Shown: positions 52,975 through 61,039 of the stretch, piece after piece | Numbering within the stretch: the stretch's first letter is position 1 | Layout: each line of letters opens with the position of its first letter | Source of the DNA: JBFLYN01 sp040756655 | Lineage (GTDB): Bacteria > Bacillota > Sulfobacillia > UBA8153 | NCBI GenBank assembly: GCA_040756655.1 | Contig: JBFLYN010000011.1 | Location: forward strand, 10,728-74,727 | Length of the DNA: 64,000 nt | Direction: 5' to 3' | Notes under the pieces: generated by a model | The model's database searches: none | What the model was told of the DNA's origin: nothing | The model's input: the letters and a program-made list of their open reading frames with translations, nothing else | Position numbers and translations under genes: made by a program

Positions 52975-54483
52975 TTACCTCACCAGGAACTGGTGCTGGG
53001 CCGGCCGGGCGTCGGTGGTCACCAGCACGCCCAGTTTGCGGAGGGCCTCCTCGTCTCCGCGGCTGGGTGCATGGGTAGTGTGCATCTGGCAGCCGCGCAG
53101 CTTGTGCAGCCGATCCAGGGCAGCCTGGGCCGTAGGATTGGTGGCGCAGGAGATCGCCAGGGCAATCAATGTCTCTGACAGGTTCAGGCTGGGCGACCGG
53201 CCCTGCAGGTTCTGGGTCTTCAGCTGGTGGATGCTGGCTATGACGCTGGGGGCTAGGAGATGGATGGCGTCGGGGATGTCCGCCAGGAGTTTGACGGCGT
53301 TGAGGATCATGGCGGCCTCCGCGTGCAGAAGTGGTGAGTTCTTGCCAGTTACGATGGTACCATCCTCAAGTTCGATAGCCGCGCCACAGAACACCCCCTG
53401 GTTTCCCTTGCCTGCGCGCTCGGCCTCAACCGCCACTTTCCGGGCGGGAGCCACCACTCGCCGCTCGAGAATGTCGATACCATGCTCCCACATGATCTTC
53501 TTGACCCGGTCCAACGTCTCCGGCCGTTCCACCCGGCGCAGGGTCTCCCAGTGATACCTGAAGTACCGCCTGATTATCTCTTGCCGTCCTGCCTGTCTTA
53601 CGACCTCGTCATCGACAATTCCATGGTGGGCCATGTTGACCCCCATGTCCGTGGGGGACAGGTAGCCGGGCCCGGCGGCGATGCGGTCCAGGACCCGTTT
53701 CATGATGCGGAAATTCTCCACATCCCGGTTGTAGTTGACGGCCGCCACCTTGTAGGCTTCTAGGTGAAACGGGTCGACAACGTTGAGATCCCCAAGGTCG
53801 GCTGTGGCCGCTTCGTAGGCCAGGTTGACCGGGTGAGAGATGGGAAGGCTCCAAATGGGAAAGGTCTCGAACTTAGCAAAGCCCGATGGGATGCCTGCCT
53901 GGTGGTCGTGGTAGATCTGGGCTAGGCATGTCCCCATCTTTCCACTGCCCGGCCCGGCCCCGGTTACCACCACCAGCGGGCGCTCGGTCTCAATGTGCGG
54001 GTAAGAGCCGTAGCCTTTCTCGCTGACGATGCCGTCCACATCGCGGGGATAGTCGGGCAGCTCGGGCTGCAAGTACACCCGGACCCCGTTTTTCTCCAGA
54101 TAAACCTTGAAACGGTTGGCCTGTTCCTCCCCGCTATACCTGGAGATCACTACGGCCCGCACCTCCAGGCCGTGCTCATTGAGGTCATCAAGGGTCTTGA
54201 GGGTGGCGTTGTCGTAGGTGAGCCCGTAGTCTCCCCAGATCCTGCCCTTTTGGATGTCCTTGGCGCTGACGCAGAACAGCAAATCAAGCTGTGGCTTAAG
54301 GCGCTTAAGGATGCTCAGCTTGGCACTAGGATCGTACCCGGGCAGCACCCGGGCAGCGTGAAAGTCGTAGACCAGTTTCCCGCCAAATTCGAGGTAGAGC
54401 TTGCCCCCGAGGGCATCTACCCGCTCGGAAATGGCCCTGGTCTGGGCGTTTAAGTATTTCTCAAGATCGAACCCGGTTCTCAT
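52975..54483 (-). CDS. DUF1846 family protein
   Basis: A 502-residue cytosolic protein recognised as DUF1846 by its length and stretches such as GFDLEKYLNAQTRAISERV at the start and LYLEFGGKLVYDFHAARVLPGYDP near residue 30. A phosphate-binding-like loop, VVTGAGPGSGKMGTCLAQIYHD, lies near 175. A conserved region FPIWSLPISHPVNLAYEAATADL follows. The family is common in Clostridia and lactic streptococci and has no established function; the loop suggests nucleotide binding. The ATG at 54483 has AAGGAGAG 8 bases upstream. The 3' end abuts the convergent LysM-M23 gene. Confidence 0.88.
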   Translation of the reverse strand: MRTGFDLEKYLNAQTRAISERVDALGGKLYLEFGGKLVYDFHAARVLPGYDPSAKLSILKRLKPQLDLLFCVSAKDIQKGRIWGDYGLTYDNATLKTLDDLNEHGLEVRAVVISRYSGEEQANRFKVYLEKNGVRVYLQPELPDYPRDVDGIVSEKGYGSYPHIETERPLVVVTGAGPGSGKMGTCLAQIYHDHQAGIPSGFAKFETFPIWSLPISHPVNLAYEAATADLGDLNVVDPFHLEAYKVAAVNYNRDVENFRIMKRVLDRIAAGPGYLSPTDMGVNMAHHGIVDDEVVRQAGRQEIIRRYFRYHWETLRRVERPETLDRVKKIMWEHGIDILERRVVAPARKVAVEAERAGKGNQGVFCGAAIELEDGTIVTGKNSPLLHAEAAMILNAVKLLADIPDAIHLLAPSVIASIHQLKTQNLQGRSPSLNLSETLIALAISCATNPTAQAALDRLHKLRGCQMHTTHAPSRGDEEALRKLGVLVTTDARPAQHQFLVR

Positions 54484-54986
54484 TGGCACTCTCCTTAGAC
54501 CCGCAGTTGCACAACATAAACTTCCACGCCGCGCACCAGTAACCTTCTTGCCGTATACTCCATCCCTTCCCGGCGCAACTTGGTGCTGGGTGGCCAGAAG
54601 GGCCACTCCGTCCTGCCTGTTGACGGCCACCAGCGCGTGTCAGCCCCGTCGTGGACGCATGGAGCCATTGGAAACAGGGCCGGACGAGGTGACTGGCGGG
54701 CCGGCCCTGCCTGGTACTCCGGGGGGTCCGGGATATGGCTAAGAGCACCGCACCGTTAGCATGCACATGCCAGCTCGACTAGCAAGGCTCATACTCGGGG
54801 CCTTGGCTCGACAACGCTCGTTTCTGTCAGTCCAACCCGTTATGTCTAGTCCAGCTTGGGCCCGGACTACTCGATGTCTCCCCGGCCTTTTTCCGGACGC
54901 AAGACCCCCGTAACATCTAGTTAATGGGAGGGCGCGTCCGGTGCCTGGGTCACCGCCCTTCCACCGTTCGTGAGCATGGAGCGCCT
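54484..54986. other. 503-base divergent intergenic region with one long hairpin
   Basis: It separates DUF1846 (minus) from the phosphoesterase (plus). A 9-base perfect inverted repeat (CAGGGCCGG at 54675-54683 and CCGGCCCTG at 54701-54709) could form a hairpin with a 17-base loop. A second weaker stem lies near 54852-54870. No promoter could be assigned with confidence and no gene was recognised. Confidence 0.5.
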
Positions 54987-55709
54987 TTGGCCACTGGGAA
55001 GGAGGAGAAGGAAATTAGAATCCTAGCGGTATCGGATATACATAACAACCCACAAGCCCTAGAGTTTGTAGAGCGAGTGGTTGCCGGCTTTGACGTGGAT
55101 ATGGTGGTCGATGCCGGCGACATGACAGATTGGGGTGCCACACTCGATGGCCTGCTCGTGGCGGCGGTAGAGCGTATCCCGGTCCCCTACTTGCTCGTGG
55201 CTGGCAACCATGAAGCTCCCGGGACCATGGACGCCCTGGCAGGAAAGGGCATGGTCCAAGTCGTGGACGGACTGGTAGAAGTCCGGGGCGTGTCGGTACT
55301 GGGCATACCTGACCCCGGGTCGTGGTCGCTGTCACCCGCCGTAAAGGTGCCGCTTCTGGAGCAACAGCGAAAGGAGGTAGAAGGCCGGCTGTCGGCCCGG
55401 TCCAGCCCACCCCACATCCTGGTAGTGCATAACCCTCGGGTGGCCTCTACCTTTGCCGGGCAGGTGCCGCTCATCGTCACCGGCCACACCCATACGGCCG
55501 GGGTATGCCAAACCGGTGGGACAGCTATGATAAACCCCGGGACCGCGGGAGCAGCGAGGCGGGGGTTGGATCCACACGGCGTGGCGGTGATTTACCTGAC
55601 CCGTGCCGGGCAAGGTCCCGCACCGGAGGCTGTGGACTTGATCTCAGTCACCGGCATAGGGGCGACTTTCACCGTCCAGCATGTGCTGGTGGACCGGGCA
55701 GGTCCATAG
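54987..55709 (+). CDS. calcineurin-like metallophosphoesterase
   Basis: A cytosolic phosphoesterase of about 240 residues with all metal-binding blocks: LAVSDIHNN (D-x-H), VVDAGDMTD (GD), VAGNHEAP (GNHE) and VTGHTHTAG (GHxH). It resembles the YfcE/MJ0936-like branch acting on phosphodiesters; the substrate is not known. The start is uncertain: the TTG at 54987 has GGAG 6 bases upstream, while the conserved core begins at EIRILAVSDIH, preceded by GGAAGGAGGAG, with only an ATT codon in position. It is followed by the L,D-transpeptidase gene after 62 bases. Confidence 0.87.
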   Translation: MATGKEEKEIRILAVSDIHNNPQALEFVERVVAGFDVDMVVDAGDMTDWGATLDGLLVAAVERIPVPYLLVAGNHEAPGTMDALAGKGMVQVVDGLVEVRGVSVLGIPDPGSWSLSPAVKVPLLEQQRKEVEGRLSARSSPPHILVVHNPRVASTFAGQVPLIVTGHTHTAGVCQTGGTAMINPGTAGAARRGLDPHGVAVIYLTRAGQGPAPEAVDLISVTGIGATFTVQHVLVDRAGP

Positions 55710-55771
55710 CTGGGCAAGAGGAACCGGAGGAGAGACGGCGAACTAGCACAGCATGGGGAGGGAGGCTCCTG

Positions 55772-56488
55772 GTGCCTGTACGATTCACAAAACCGGCGAT
55801 TCTCGTGTCGTTGCTGGTATCGGTAGCCCTATCGGGTCACTTCGTTATGATGGCCGCCTCCCCGGTGGTCATTCCGGTTGCGGCTCCGCTTGTGATGGAC
55901 CTTCCTTCCATCCCTGAACTTGAGCCCTTGCTCGTGCCCCAGCAAGCCACCCTGGAGGCCTTAGCCGGGTTACATGGGCTACCTTTGCCCCTGCCCAACC
56001 CTAAGATCGTAATAGAGAAGTCCAAGTACATGCTTATCCTTTACTCGGGCGACACCCCGGTCAAGGCTTACCGGGTCGGCCTGGGCGCCTCGCCGGTGGG
56101 CCAGAAGGAACGAGAAGGGGACAACCGCACTCCAGAAGGAGTCTTCTACGTGTGCCAGAAGGCCGGGGCTTCCAGCCTGCACGACCCCTACCTGGGCACC
56201 CGGTGGATGCGCCTGAGCTATCCCGATATCGAGGCCGGAAGACGCGGGCTCGAAGCCGGTGTCATCAGCCGTTCTACGTTCCAGGCCATCGAGTCGGCCA
56301 TCGCGGCCGGCAGGATCCCCCCGCAGCACACGCCCCTGGGGGGCGGGATCGGGATCCACGGAGGCTACGACCTGGTACCCGCCGGTCAGAGGAACTGGAC
56401 CCAGGGCTGCATTGGGATGTACAACGCCGACGTGGAAGAGCTTTACGGCCAGGTTTCCTTGGGCACTCCCGTCATAATAAGGCCGTAA
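55772..56488 (+). CDS. YkuD-type L,D-transpeptidase
   Basis: A 238-residue exported enzyme with an N-terminal membrane or signal segment (ILVSLLVSVALSG). The YkuD catalytic domain begins near PNPKIVIEKSKYMLILYSGDTPVKAYRVGLG and ends with the catalytic motif: His in IGIHGG and Cys in NWTQGCIGMYNADVEELY. The consensus SHGCIRM is here TQGCIGM, keeping the essential cysteine. Such enzymes crosslink or trim peptidoglycan peptides. GTG start at 55772 follows GGGGAGGGAGG. Its last 17 bases overlap the convergent gene at 56472. Confidence 0.9.
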   Translation: MPVRFTKPAILVSLLVSVALSGHFVMMAASPVVIPVAAPLVMDLPSIPELEPLLVPQQATLEALAGLHGLPLPLPNPKIVIEKSKYMLILYSGDTPVKAYRVGLGASPVGQKEREGDNRTPEGVFYVCQKAGASSLHDPYLGTRWMRLSYPDIEAGRRGLEAGVISRSTFQAIESAIAAGRIPPQHTPLGGGIGIHGGYDLVPAGQRNWTQGCIGMYNADVEELYGQVSLGTPVIIRP

Positions 56489-57251
56489 CCAGCCGCATGC
56501 GGTCCCTCCTGTGACGCAGGAGCACTTCGCCCAGCTCCTCACCGGTGGCAAATCCCTGGGCCACAAAGAGGTCCACCGGCCCGTTGGGATAGGGGGTTTC
56601 CTCTCCTGCCGCCGTGCGGACCTGTCGGTACCCCAAGCTCGCCCCCTCTTCCATTAGACGCGCAAGCACGGCCGGCCGGTAGTCCTCCCCGCCACTTACC
56701 CCGTAGATGCAGGTGATCCAGGCGGATGAAGGATCGGCACCAGGGATGGCGTAGGGCACGGACGTTTCGGGAAGCATCTCCACCACCGCCACGGCCCGGT
56801 CCTCCCGGTAGCCCACGTACCCCAGGATCCCCCGGCCCGCCCGGCCCCGGATCTTGTCCAGCCACTGGCCTTTGCCACCGGCCCCCGGTTGCACGTGGGG
56901 GCCCAGGCATACCTCCGATGCCTGGTAGGCCAGATCAGGGGTCAGCGGGACAATGCGGTCGCACTGACCCGGGGCCCCGGGCCGGTAGCTGTAGGTCCCC
57001 GGCAAAGGACCGCGGCGCTGGCAGCTTTCGTAAAGCTGCTCGGGGGTGCCCGGGTAGGAGATGACAAAGCCGTCCACGAGGATGGTGCCTGGGAAGAAGA
57101 TGCCATGCCGTCTGCCCAGTTCCGGGTGTTCCTCCAGGTTGATGACGGTCAACCCGCGGCCCATGAGGTTGGCCAGTCCCATTGCCTGCTCGGCCATGTA
57201 CATGTAGCCGGGGCACTGGGCCCCGAAGTGCAAGTATTGCACCGGATCCAT
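56472..57251 (-). CDS. thioredoxin-like/GNAT fusion protein
   Basis: The first ~85 residues look like a thioredoxin-type fold without a full CxxC site (HFGAQCPGYMYMAEQAMGLANLM, then VINLEEHPELGRRHGIFFPGTILVDG), with a single cysteine in the redox position. Residues about 130-259 resemble a GNAT acyltransferase (GYVGYREDRAVAVVEMLPETSVPYAIPG, then CIYGVSGGEDYRPAVLARLMEEG). The combination resembles YoaP-type proteins, in which the two domains occur in the reverse order. Substrate unknown. It is not clearly in an operon; asparaginase ends 33 bases upstream on the same strand. Confidence 0.65.
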   Translation of the reverse strand: MDPVQYLHFGAQCPGYMYMAEQAMGLANLMGRGLTVINLEEHPELGRRHGIFFPGTILVDGFVISYPGTPEQLYESCQRRGPLPGTYSYRPGAPGQCDRIVPLTPDLAYQASEVCLGPHVQPGAGGKGQWLDKIRGRAGRGILGYVGYREDRAVAVVEMLPETSVPYAIPGADPSSAWITCIYGVSGGEDYRPAVLARLMEEGASLGYRQVRTAAGEETPYPNGPVDLFVAQGFATGEELGEVLLRHRRDRMRLVTALL

Positions 57252-57284
57252 CCTCCGTGCTCCCTCCAGAAAAGAGATCCTGGC

Positions 57285-58229
57285 TTACGGGTTGCTGGCA
57301 AACAAGCGTGCAATAGCGTGGGGCTCGCTGGTAATGCTCAAGGCCAGCATGAGCTTGATGCGGGCTTTAGGCCCGGGGAGATCGCTGGCTATGAATCCCT
57401 CGCTGGTGACACACCCCGCTGATCCGGCTCCTCCCGCCAGGCACCTGGAGGTCACCACCACCGGGATCCCCGCCTCCACGGCCCGGAGGCATGCCACGCT
57501 GGCCCCCTCGGGCATGTGACCCAGGCCCATGCCTTCCACTACTAGCCCTTTGACGCCAGCAGTCACAGCTTCAGTGATGAGACGGTCCCCACAGTCCAGG
57601 GCAAGCTTGATAAGCTCCACGGGTTGGACCGGGCTGGTGAACGGTTGGGGCTCCCGGGGCCAAGGGCCGTGGTGAAACCGTACGTCGTCGCCGCTTACCA
57701 GTCCCACCGGGCCCAGGACCGGGGAGACAAAAGCATCCAGGAGCCAGGAATGTGCCTTGGCAACATCCCGGGCGGTGTGGATGCGGTCGTTCATTACTAC
57801 CAGCACGCCATAGTTCCGTGCGTGACTGGTAAGCGCTACCCGGCAAGATGCCGCCAGGTTGGCCAGGCCTTCCGGCGATGCCGACTCCCGATCCCGCATG
57901 GCGCCGGTCACGACCACCGGACCGGGGCCGTGACCCACCGTCAGGTCGAGGAAATAGGCGGTTTCCTCCAGGGTGTCAGTGCCGTGGGTCACTACTACGC
58001 CCTGAGCTCTATGCTGAAAGGCCTCGCGGCACGTGCCGGCCAGCCGGTGCAACAGGTTGAATGTGATCTGGCTGGACCCTACCCGCGCCAATTCCACTGT
58101 TTCCAACTGGACCTGTGGCAAAAGCCGGGTAACTTCTGCCGCCAGTTGCGTGCCCGACACCATGGGCCCGCCCCGGGACGAGGCGATGGTCCCCCCGGTG
58201 GTAATCAGAGTGATCTTGCCGCTCTCCAT
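57285..58229 (-). CDS. ansA: L-asparaginase
   Basis: Hydrolyses asparagine to aspartate and ammonia. The 314 residues begin ITLITTGGTIASSRGG, with the first catalytic threonine in TGGTIAS, and have the second threonine-lysine block in VVTHGTDTLEETAYFLDL and VVTGAMRDRESASPEGLANL. No signal peptide, so probably cytosolic, type I. Its presence fits an amino-acid-degrading lifestyle. The ATG is preceded by AGGTGAGG at a long spacing. Confidence 0.93.
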   Translation of the reverse strand: MESGKITLITTGGTIASSRGGPMVSGTQLAAEVTRLLPQVQLETVELARVGSSQITFNLLHRLAGTCREAFQHRAQGVVVTHGTDTLEETAYFLDLTVGHGPGPVVVTGAMRDRESASPEGLANLAASCRVALTSHARNYGVLVVMNDRIHTARDVAKAHSWLLDAFVSPVLGPVGLVSGDDVRFHHGPWPREPQPFTSPVQPVELIKLALDCGDRLITEAVTAGVKGLVVEGMGLGHMPEGASVACLRAVEAGIPVVVTSRCLAGGAGSAGCVTSEGFIASDLPGPKARIKLMLALSITSEPHAIARLFASNP

Positions 58230-58389
58230 GCCACAACCTCACCTTCCTTTTTGTCCCATAACACATTACCACTGGCGCGCGGGCCGTAGCAAGAGATGGC
58301 AGGAGATTTTGATAACTGGTGGAAGTTTATGACCGAAAGGAGGGGGATCAGATAATCTGCAAGAGGGTTTCAACTGATCGACTGGATCG

Positions 58390-58418
58390 TTGCCACGTAT
58401 GGCATTTTGTGGTATAAT
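58390..58418 (+). promoter_or_regulatory. sigma-A promoter of the IS607-type tnpA
   Basis: TTGCCA (58390-58395), a 17-base spacer and a perfect TATAAT (58413-58418). The expected start near 58425 is only a few bases before the ATG codons at 58429 and 58435, so the message would be leaderless or nearly so. Confidence 0.85.
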
Positions 58419-58428
58419 GTCCACGGTG

Positions 58429-59001
58429 ATGGACATGAAGTTAAGTGAATGGGCAAAGCAAAACGGGATTTCATACAAGACAGCATGGCTTTGGATAAAG
58501 AACGGCAAGTTCCCAGTTCCATACGAGCAAACCGCAACGGGCACCATTTTGGTGAAAGTATCGTCACCACCCACGGGAACGGTGGCGCTTTACGCCCGGG
58601 TGTCGAGTAGCGACCAGAGAGCGGACTTGGAAAAGCAAGTGGTGCGCATTCTGGAGTTTGCGAATGGCCGTGGAATGGCGGTGGCGCAAACCGTTACCGA
58701 GATTGGTTCGGGCTTGGACGGGCATCGTCCGCAGTTGTTGAAACTGCTGGCCGATCAGCAGGTGACGACTATTGTCGTGGAACATCGGGACCGCTTGATG
58801 CGCTTTGGGTTTGAGTACGTGGAAGCGGCATTGGCGGCGCAGGGACGGCGGATAGTTGTCATGGAGAACGGCGAAGTCAAGGATGACTTGGTACAAGACA
58901 TGATGGAGGTGCTGACATCGTTCTGTGCCCGTCTGTATGGGCGGCGTTCTGCGAAGAACCGGGCGCGGAAGGTGTTGGAGATGATAGAGCGCGCTGATTA
59001 A
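58429..59001 (+). CDS. tnpA: IS607-type serine recombinase (TnpA)
   Basis: A 190-residue transposase of the IS607 type. Residues 3-50 are a MerR-like DNA-binding helix-turn-helix (KLSEWAKQNGISYKTAWLWIKNG). The serine-recombinase domain follows, with the catalytic serine in ALYARVSSSDQRADLEKQ near residue 65 and the conserved arginines in VVEHRDRLMRFGFEYVEAAL. The frame is intact and full length, and a strong promoter lies directly upstream, so the enzyme may still be made and could act on related elements elsewhere. The start could also be the ATG at 58435. Confidence 0.92.
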   Translation: MDMKLSEWAKQNGISYKTAWLWIKNGKFPVPYEQTATGTILVKVSSPPTGTVALYARVSSSDQRADLEKQVVRILEFANGRGMAVAQTVTEIGSGLDGHRPQLLKLLADQQVTTIVVEHRDRLMRFGFEYVEAALAAQGRRIVVMENGEVKDDLVQDMMEVLTSFCARLYGRRSAKNRARKVLEMIERAD

Positions 59002-59335
59002 CCGGGCATACCGTTATGAACTGGACCCCAATGTCCAGCCACGCATTCTCCTCGCTAAACATGCAGGGGCCGCACGTTTTGCCTATAACTGGGGGCTCGC
59101 CCGTCGCATGGCACTGTGGGAACAAGAGAGGAAACGCACCGATGCTATCAAACAGCATCGGGAACTCAACGTATTCGAAAAGACCGACTTCCCCTGGATG
59201 TACTAGGTCTCCAAGTGCGCTCCGCAAGAGGCACTTCGCAACTTGGACAACGCCTTCAAGCGCTGCTTTGCAGGACTGAGGCAAGGGCGCAAGGTCGGCT
59301 GTCCTAAGTTCAAGAAAAGGGGCGTCCGCCAATGA
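58994..59335 (+). pseudogene. tnpB: tnpB N-terminal remnant with internal stop
   Basis: Translated from 58997 the frame reads INRAYRYELDPNVQPRILL and FAYNWGLARRMALWEQERK, the standard TnpB N-terminus. A TAG at 59204-59206 replaces a sense codon in DFPWMY-stop-VSKCAPQEAL, and the frame ends at TGA 59333-59335 after CPKFKKRGVRQ. The RuvC-like nuclease core and zinc finger are absent, so no RNA-guided nuclease activity remains. Confidence 0.85.
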
Positions 59336-59389
59336 TCGGCACGAGCATGCTGCAAGGAATCTAGAGGCGCCAGCCTCTTAGCATTTTAT

Positions 59390-59506
59390 GTACCGCCAGT
59401 TCGGCGGGAACTTACGCCTGTGGACATCGGAGGTTACAGGCTGCGGCCAGTGCCGGTGAATGAAACAGGAACCCTTAGAGACATTTGTCCACGAAAGGAG
59501 AACGGT
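59390..59506 (+). pseudogene. tnpB C-terminal remnant abutting the M28 peptidase gene
   Basis: The 39 codons before the peptidase ATG read VPPVRRELTPVDIGG then YRLRPVPVNETGTLRD. This resembles the C-terminal tail of TnpB proteins (RELTPVE..., NETGT). The frame is the same as the N-terminal remnant and the peptidase gene. About 54 bases of unrelated sequence with a small hairpin (GAGGC...GCCTC) separate the two remnants, so roughly 0.75 kb was lost. The AAAGGAG used by the peptidase lies inside this tail. Confidence 0.6.
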
Positions 59507-60895
59507 ATGCCAACTGTGTTTTCCAGCGAGATGACAAGAGCCGACCGCGAGATCATCGGCGACATCTGGACGTCGGAGTCGGCCTACGAGAACCTGGTGA
59601 CGCTGTGCGACGATTTCGGGAGCCGGTTTGGCGGTACCGAGGGCGAGCGACAGGCAGCGGAATTCATGGTGAGAAAGCTCCGGGAGTACGGTCTTGACAA
59701 CGCGTGCCTGGAGGCCTTCCCCTACAATGGGTGGATCCGCGGCAGCGCCCGGCTTGAGGCCGTACAGCCCCACGCTGCCAGTTTCGACTGCATCGCCCTG
59801 CCCTACTGCGGTACTGCCGAGGTGGAAGGAGACCTGGTATTCCTGGGTCACGGTGCACCAGAGGACTACGAAGAAAAGCGTCATCAGATCCAAGGCAACA
59901 TCGTCATGGTGAGCACCCAGTCCCCGCAATTTGCACGGCGGCAGATGCACCGTATGGAGAAATATGGGCGGGCGCTAGAAGCGGGCGCGACGGCCTTCAT
60001 ATGGATGCGGGAGGAACCCGGCCTTTTGGCGGAGACCGGTTCCATCAAGTTCAACGCCGAGGCGGAGATCCCCGGGGTCGGTGTATCCCGGGAAGTAGGG
60101 GCTGCACTCCAGAGGATGATGAAAAAGGACACGGTCCGGCTCCGCATGACCACCTGTCACGTGAATAAGCCAATGACCTCGTGGAACGTGGTCGGGGAGC
60201 TAAGGGGACACACCTACCCCGACCGTTTCCTGGTCATCGGTGCCCACTTTGACGGCCACGACATCTCCCAGGGGGCCCTGGACGATGGGGCCGGGGCGGT
60301 GGTGGCCATGGAAGCCGCCCGTGCCCTGGCCAAGCACAAGCATCTTTTGCCCAAGAGCATCCGGTTCGTTCTGTTCCCCCTCGAGGAGATCGGCCTGATC
60401 GGGTCCCACGCCTATGTAGATGCCCACATGGCCGAGCTTAAAGACTGCGAGTTCATGCTAAACCTCGACGGGGCTGGCCGGCACGGGGATACAGCCCTTG
60501 TTCTTCAGGGGTGGAGCGAGCTAAAAGGTGTGTTCCGGGACTTGTCCAAGGACATGAAGCACCCCATAACGGTAGGCAACCGGATCAGTCCCTATTCGGA
60601 TATGTATCCCTTTGTGCTCGAGGGGGTGCCCGCAGCCAACATGATGTCCTTGGGCGGGGAACCCAGGACCGGGAGGGGCTGGGGACATACTGCCGCCGAT
60701 ACGCTGGACAAGGTTTCGCCCCGGGCCCTGCAGATGGACGCGCTGACCGTGGCCCGGCTAGCCCTGCGCTTGACCAACCTGGAAGTTAGCTGGCCGGCAC
60801 CCCATAAGACCCGGCAGGAGATCAAAGAGCTTTTGGACAGAGAAGAGCTGCTGGAGGTACTGAAGTACGAGCGCAGGTACCCCTTTGATCAATGA
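59507..60895 (+). CDS. M28 family aminopeptidase/carboxypeptidase
   Basis: A 462-residue zinc peptidase without a signal peptide. Zinc ligands are recognisable as FLVIGAHFDGHDISQGALDDGAGAVVAME (HxD and the bridging aspartate), FVLFPLEEIGLIGS (the EE pair), FMLNLDGAG (Asp) and GWGHTAADTLDKVS (final His). An insertion between residues 85 and 215 is a PA-type protease-associated domain. ATG 59507 follows AAAGGAG by 7 bases. The gene lies directly downstream of the IS607 remnant, so part or all of its transcription may come from the tnpA promoter. Confidence 0.9.
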   Translation: MPTVFSSEMTRADREIIGDIWTSESAYENLVTLCDDFGSRFGGTEGERQAAEFMVRKLREYGLDNACLEAFPYNGWIRGSARLEAVQPHAASFDCIALPYCGTAEVEGDLVFLGHGAPEDYEEKRHQIQGNIVMVSTQSPQFARRQMHRMEKYGRALEAGATAFIWMREEPGLLAETGSIKFNAEAEIPGVGVSREVGAALQRMMKKDTVRLRMTTCHVNKPMTSWNVVGELRGHTYPDRFLVIGAHFDGHDISQGALDDGAGAVVAMEAARALAKHKHLLPKSIRFVLFPLEEIGLIGSHAYVDAHMAELKDCEFMLNLDGAGRHGDTALVLQGWSELKGVFRDLSKDMKHPITVGNRISPYSDMYPFVLEGVPAANMMSLGGEPRTGRGWGHTAADTLDKVSPRALQMDALTVARLALRLTNLEVSWPAPHKTRQEIKELLDREELLEVLKYERRYPFDQ

Positions 60896-61039
60896 TGAGC
60901 AAGCCGGGGGCAAGGTCCCGCTGAGCAATGACTTCGAACCCAGGTCACGTACGGGTACCGGGGATGGCTGTCTGGAGCGTCTTTGACCTGTGGGCCTTTC
61001 GTCCGAAAGCAAGAACGTGAGAGCGTAAGGGGGAAGCAT

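Larger units (their letters stand above)
58390..59506 (+). mobile_element. degraded IS607-family element
   Basis: It consists of an intact serine-recombinase gene (tnpA) followed by a tnpB gene reduced to its two ends. IS607-family elements lack inverted repeats and target duplications, so exact ends cannot be read; the right edge is set by the last tnpB-like codons, which run straight into the ribosome-binding site of the M28 peptidase gene. Confidence 0.8.

Noticed and set aside
54675..54709. Hairpin as part of a riboswitch or small RNA
   Set aside because: Only one simple stem, no known riboswitch core, and no promoter assigned; kept only as a note within the intergenic region.
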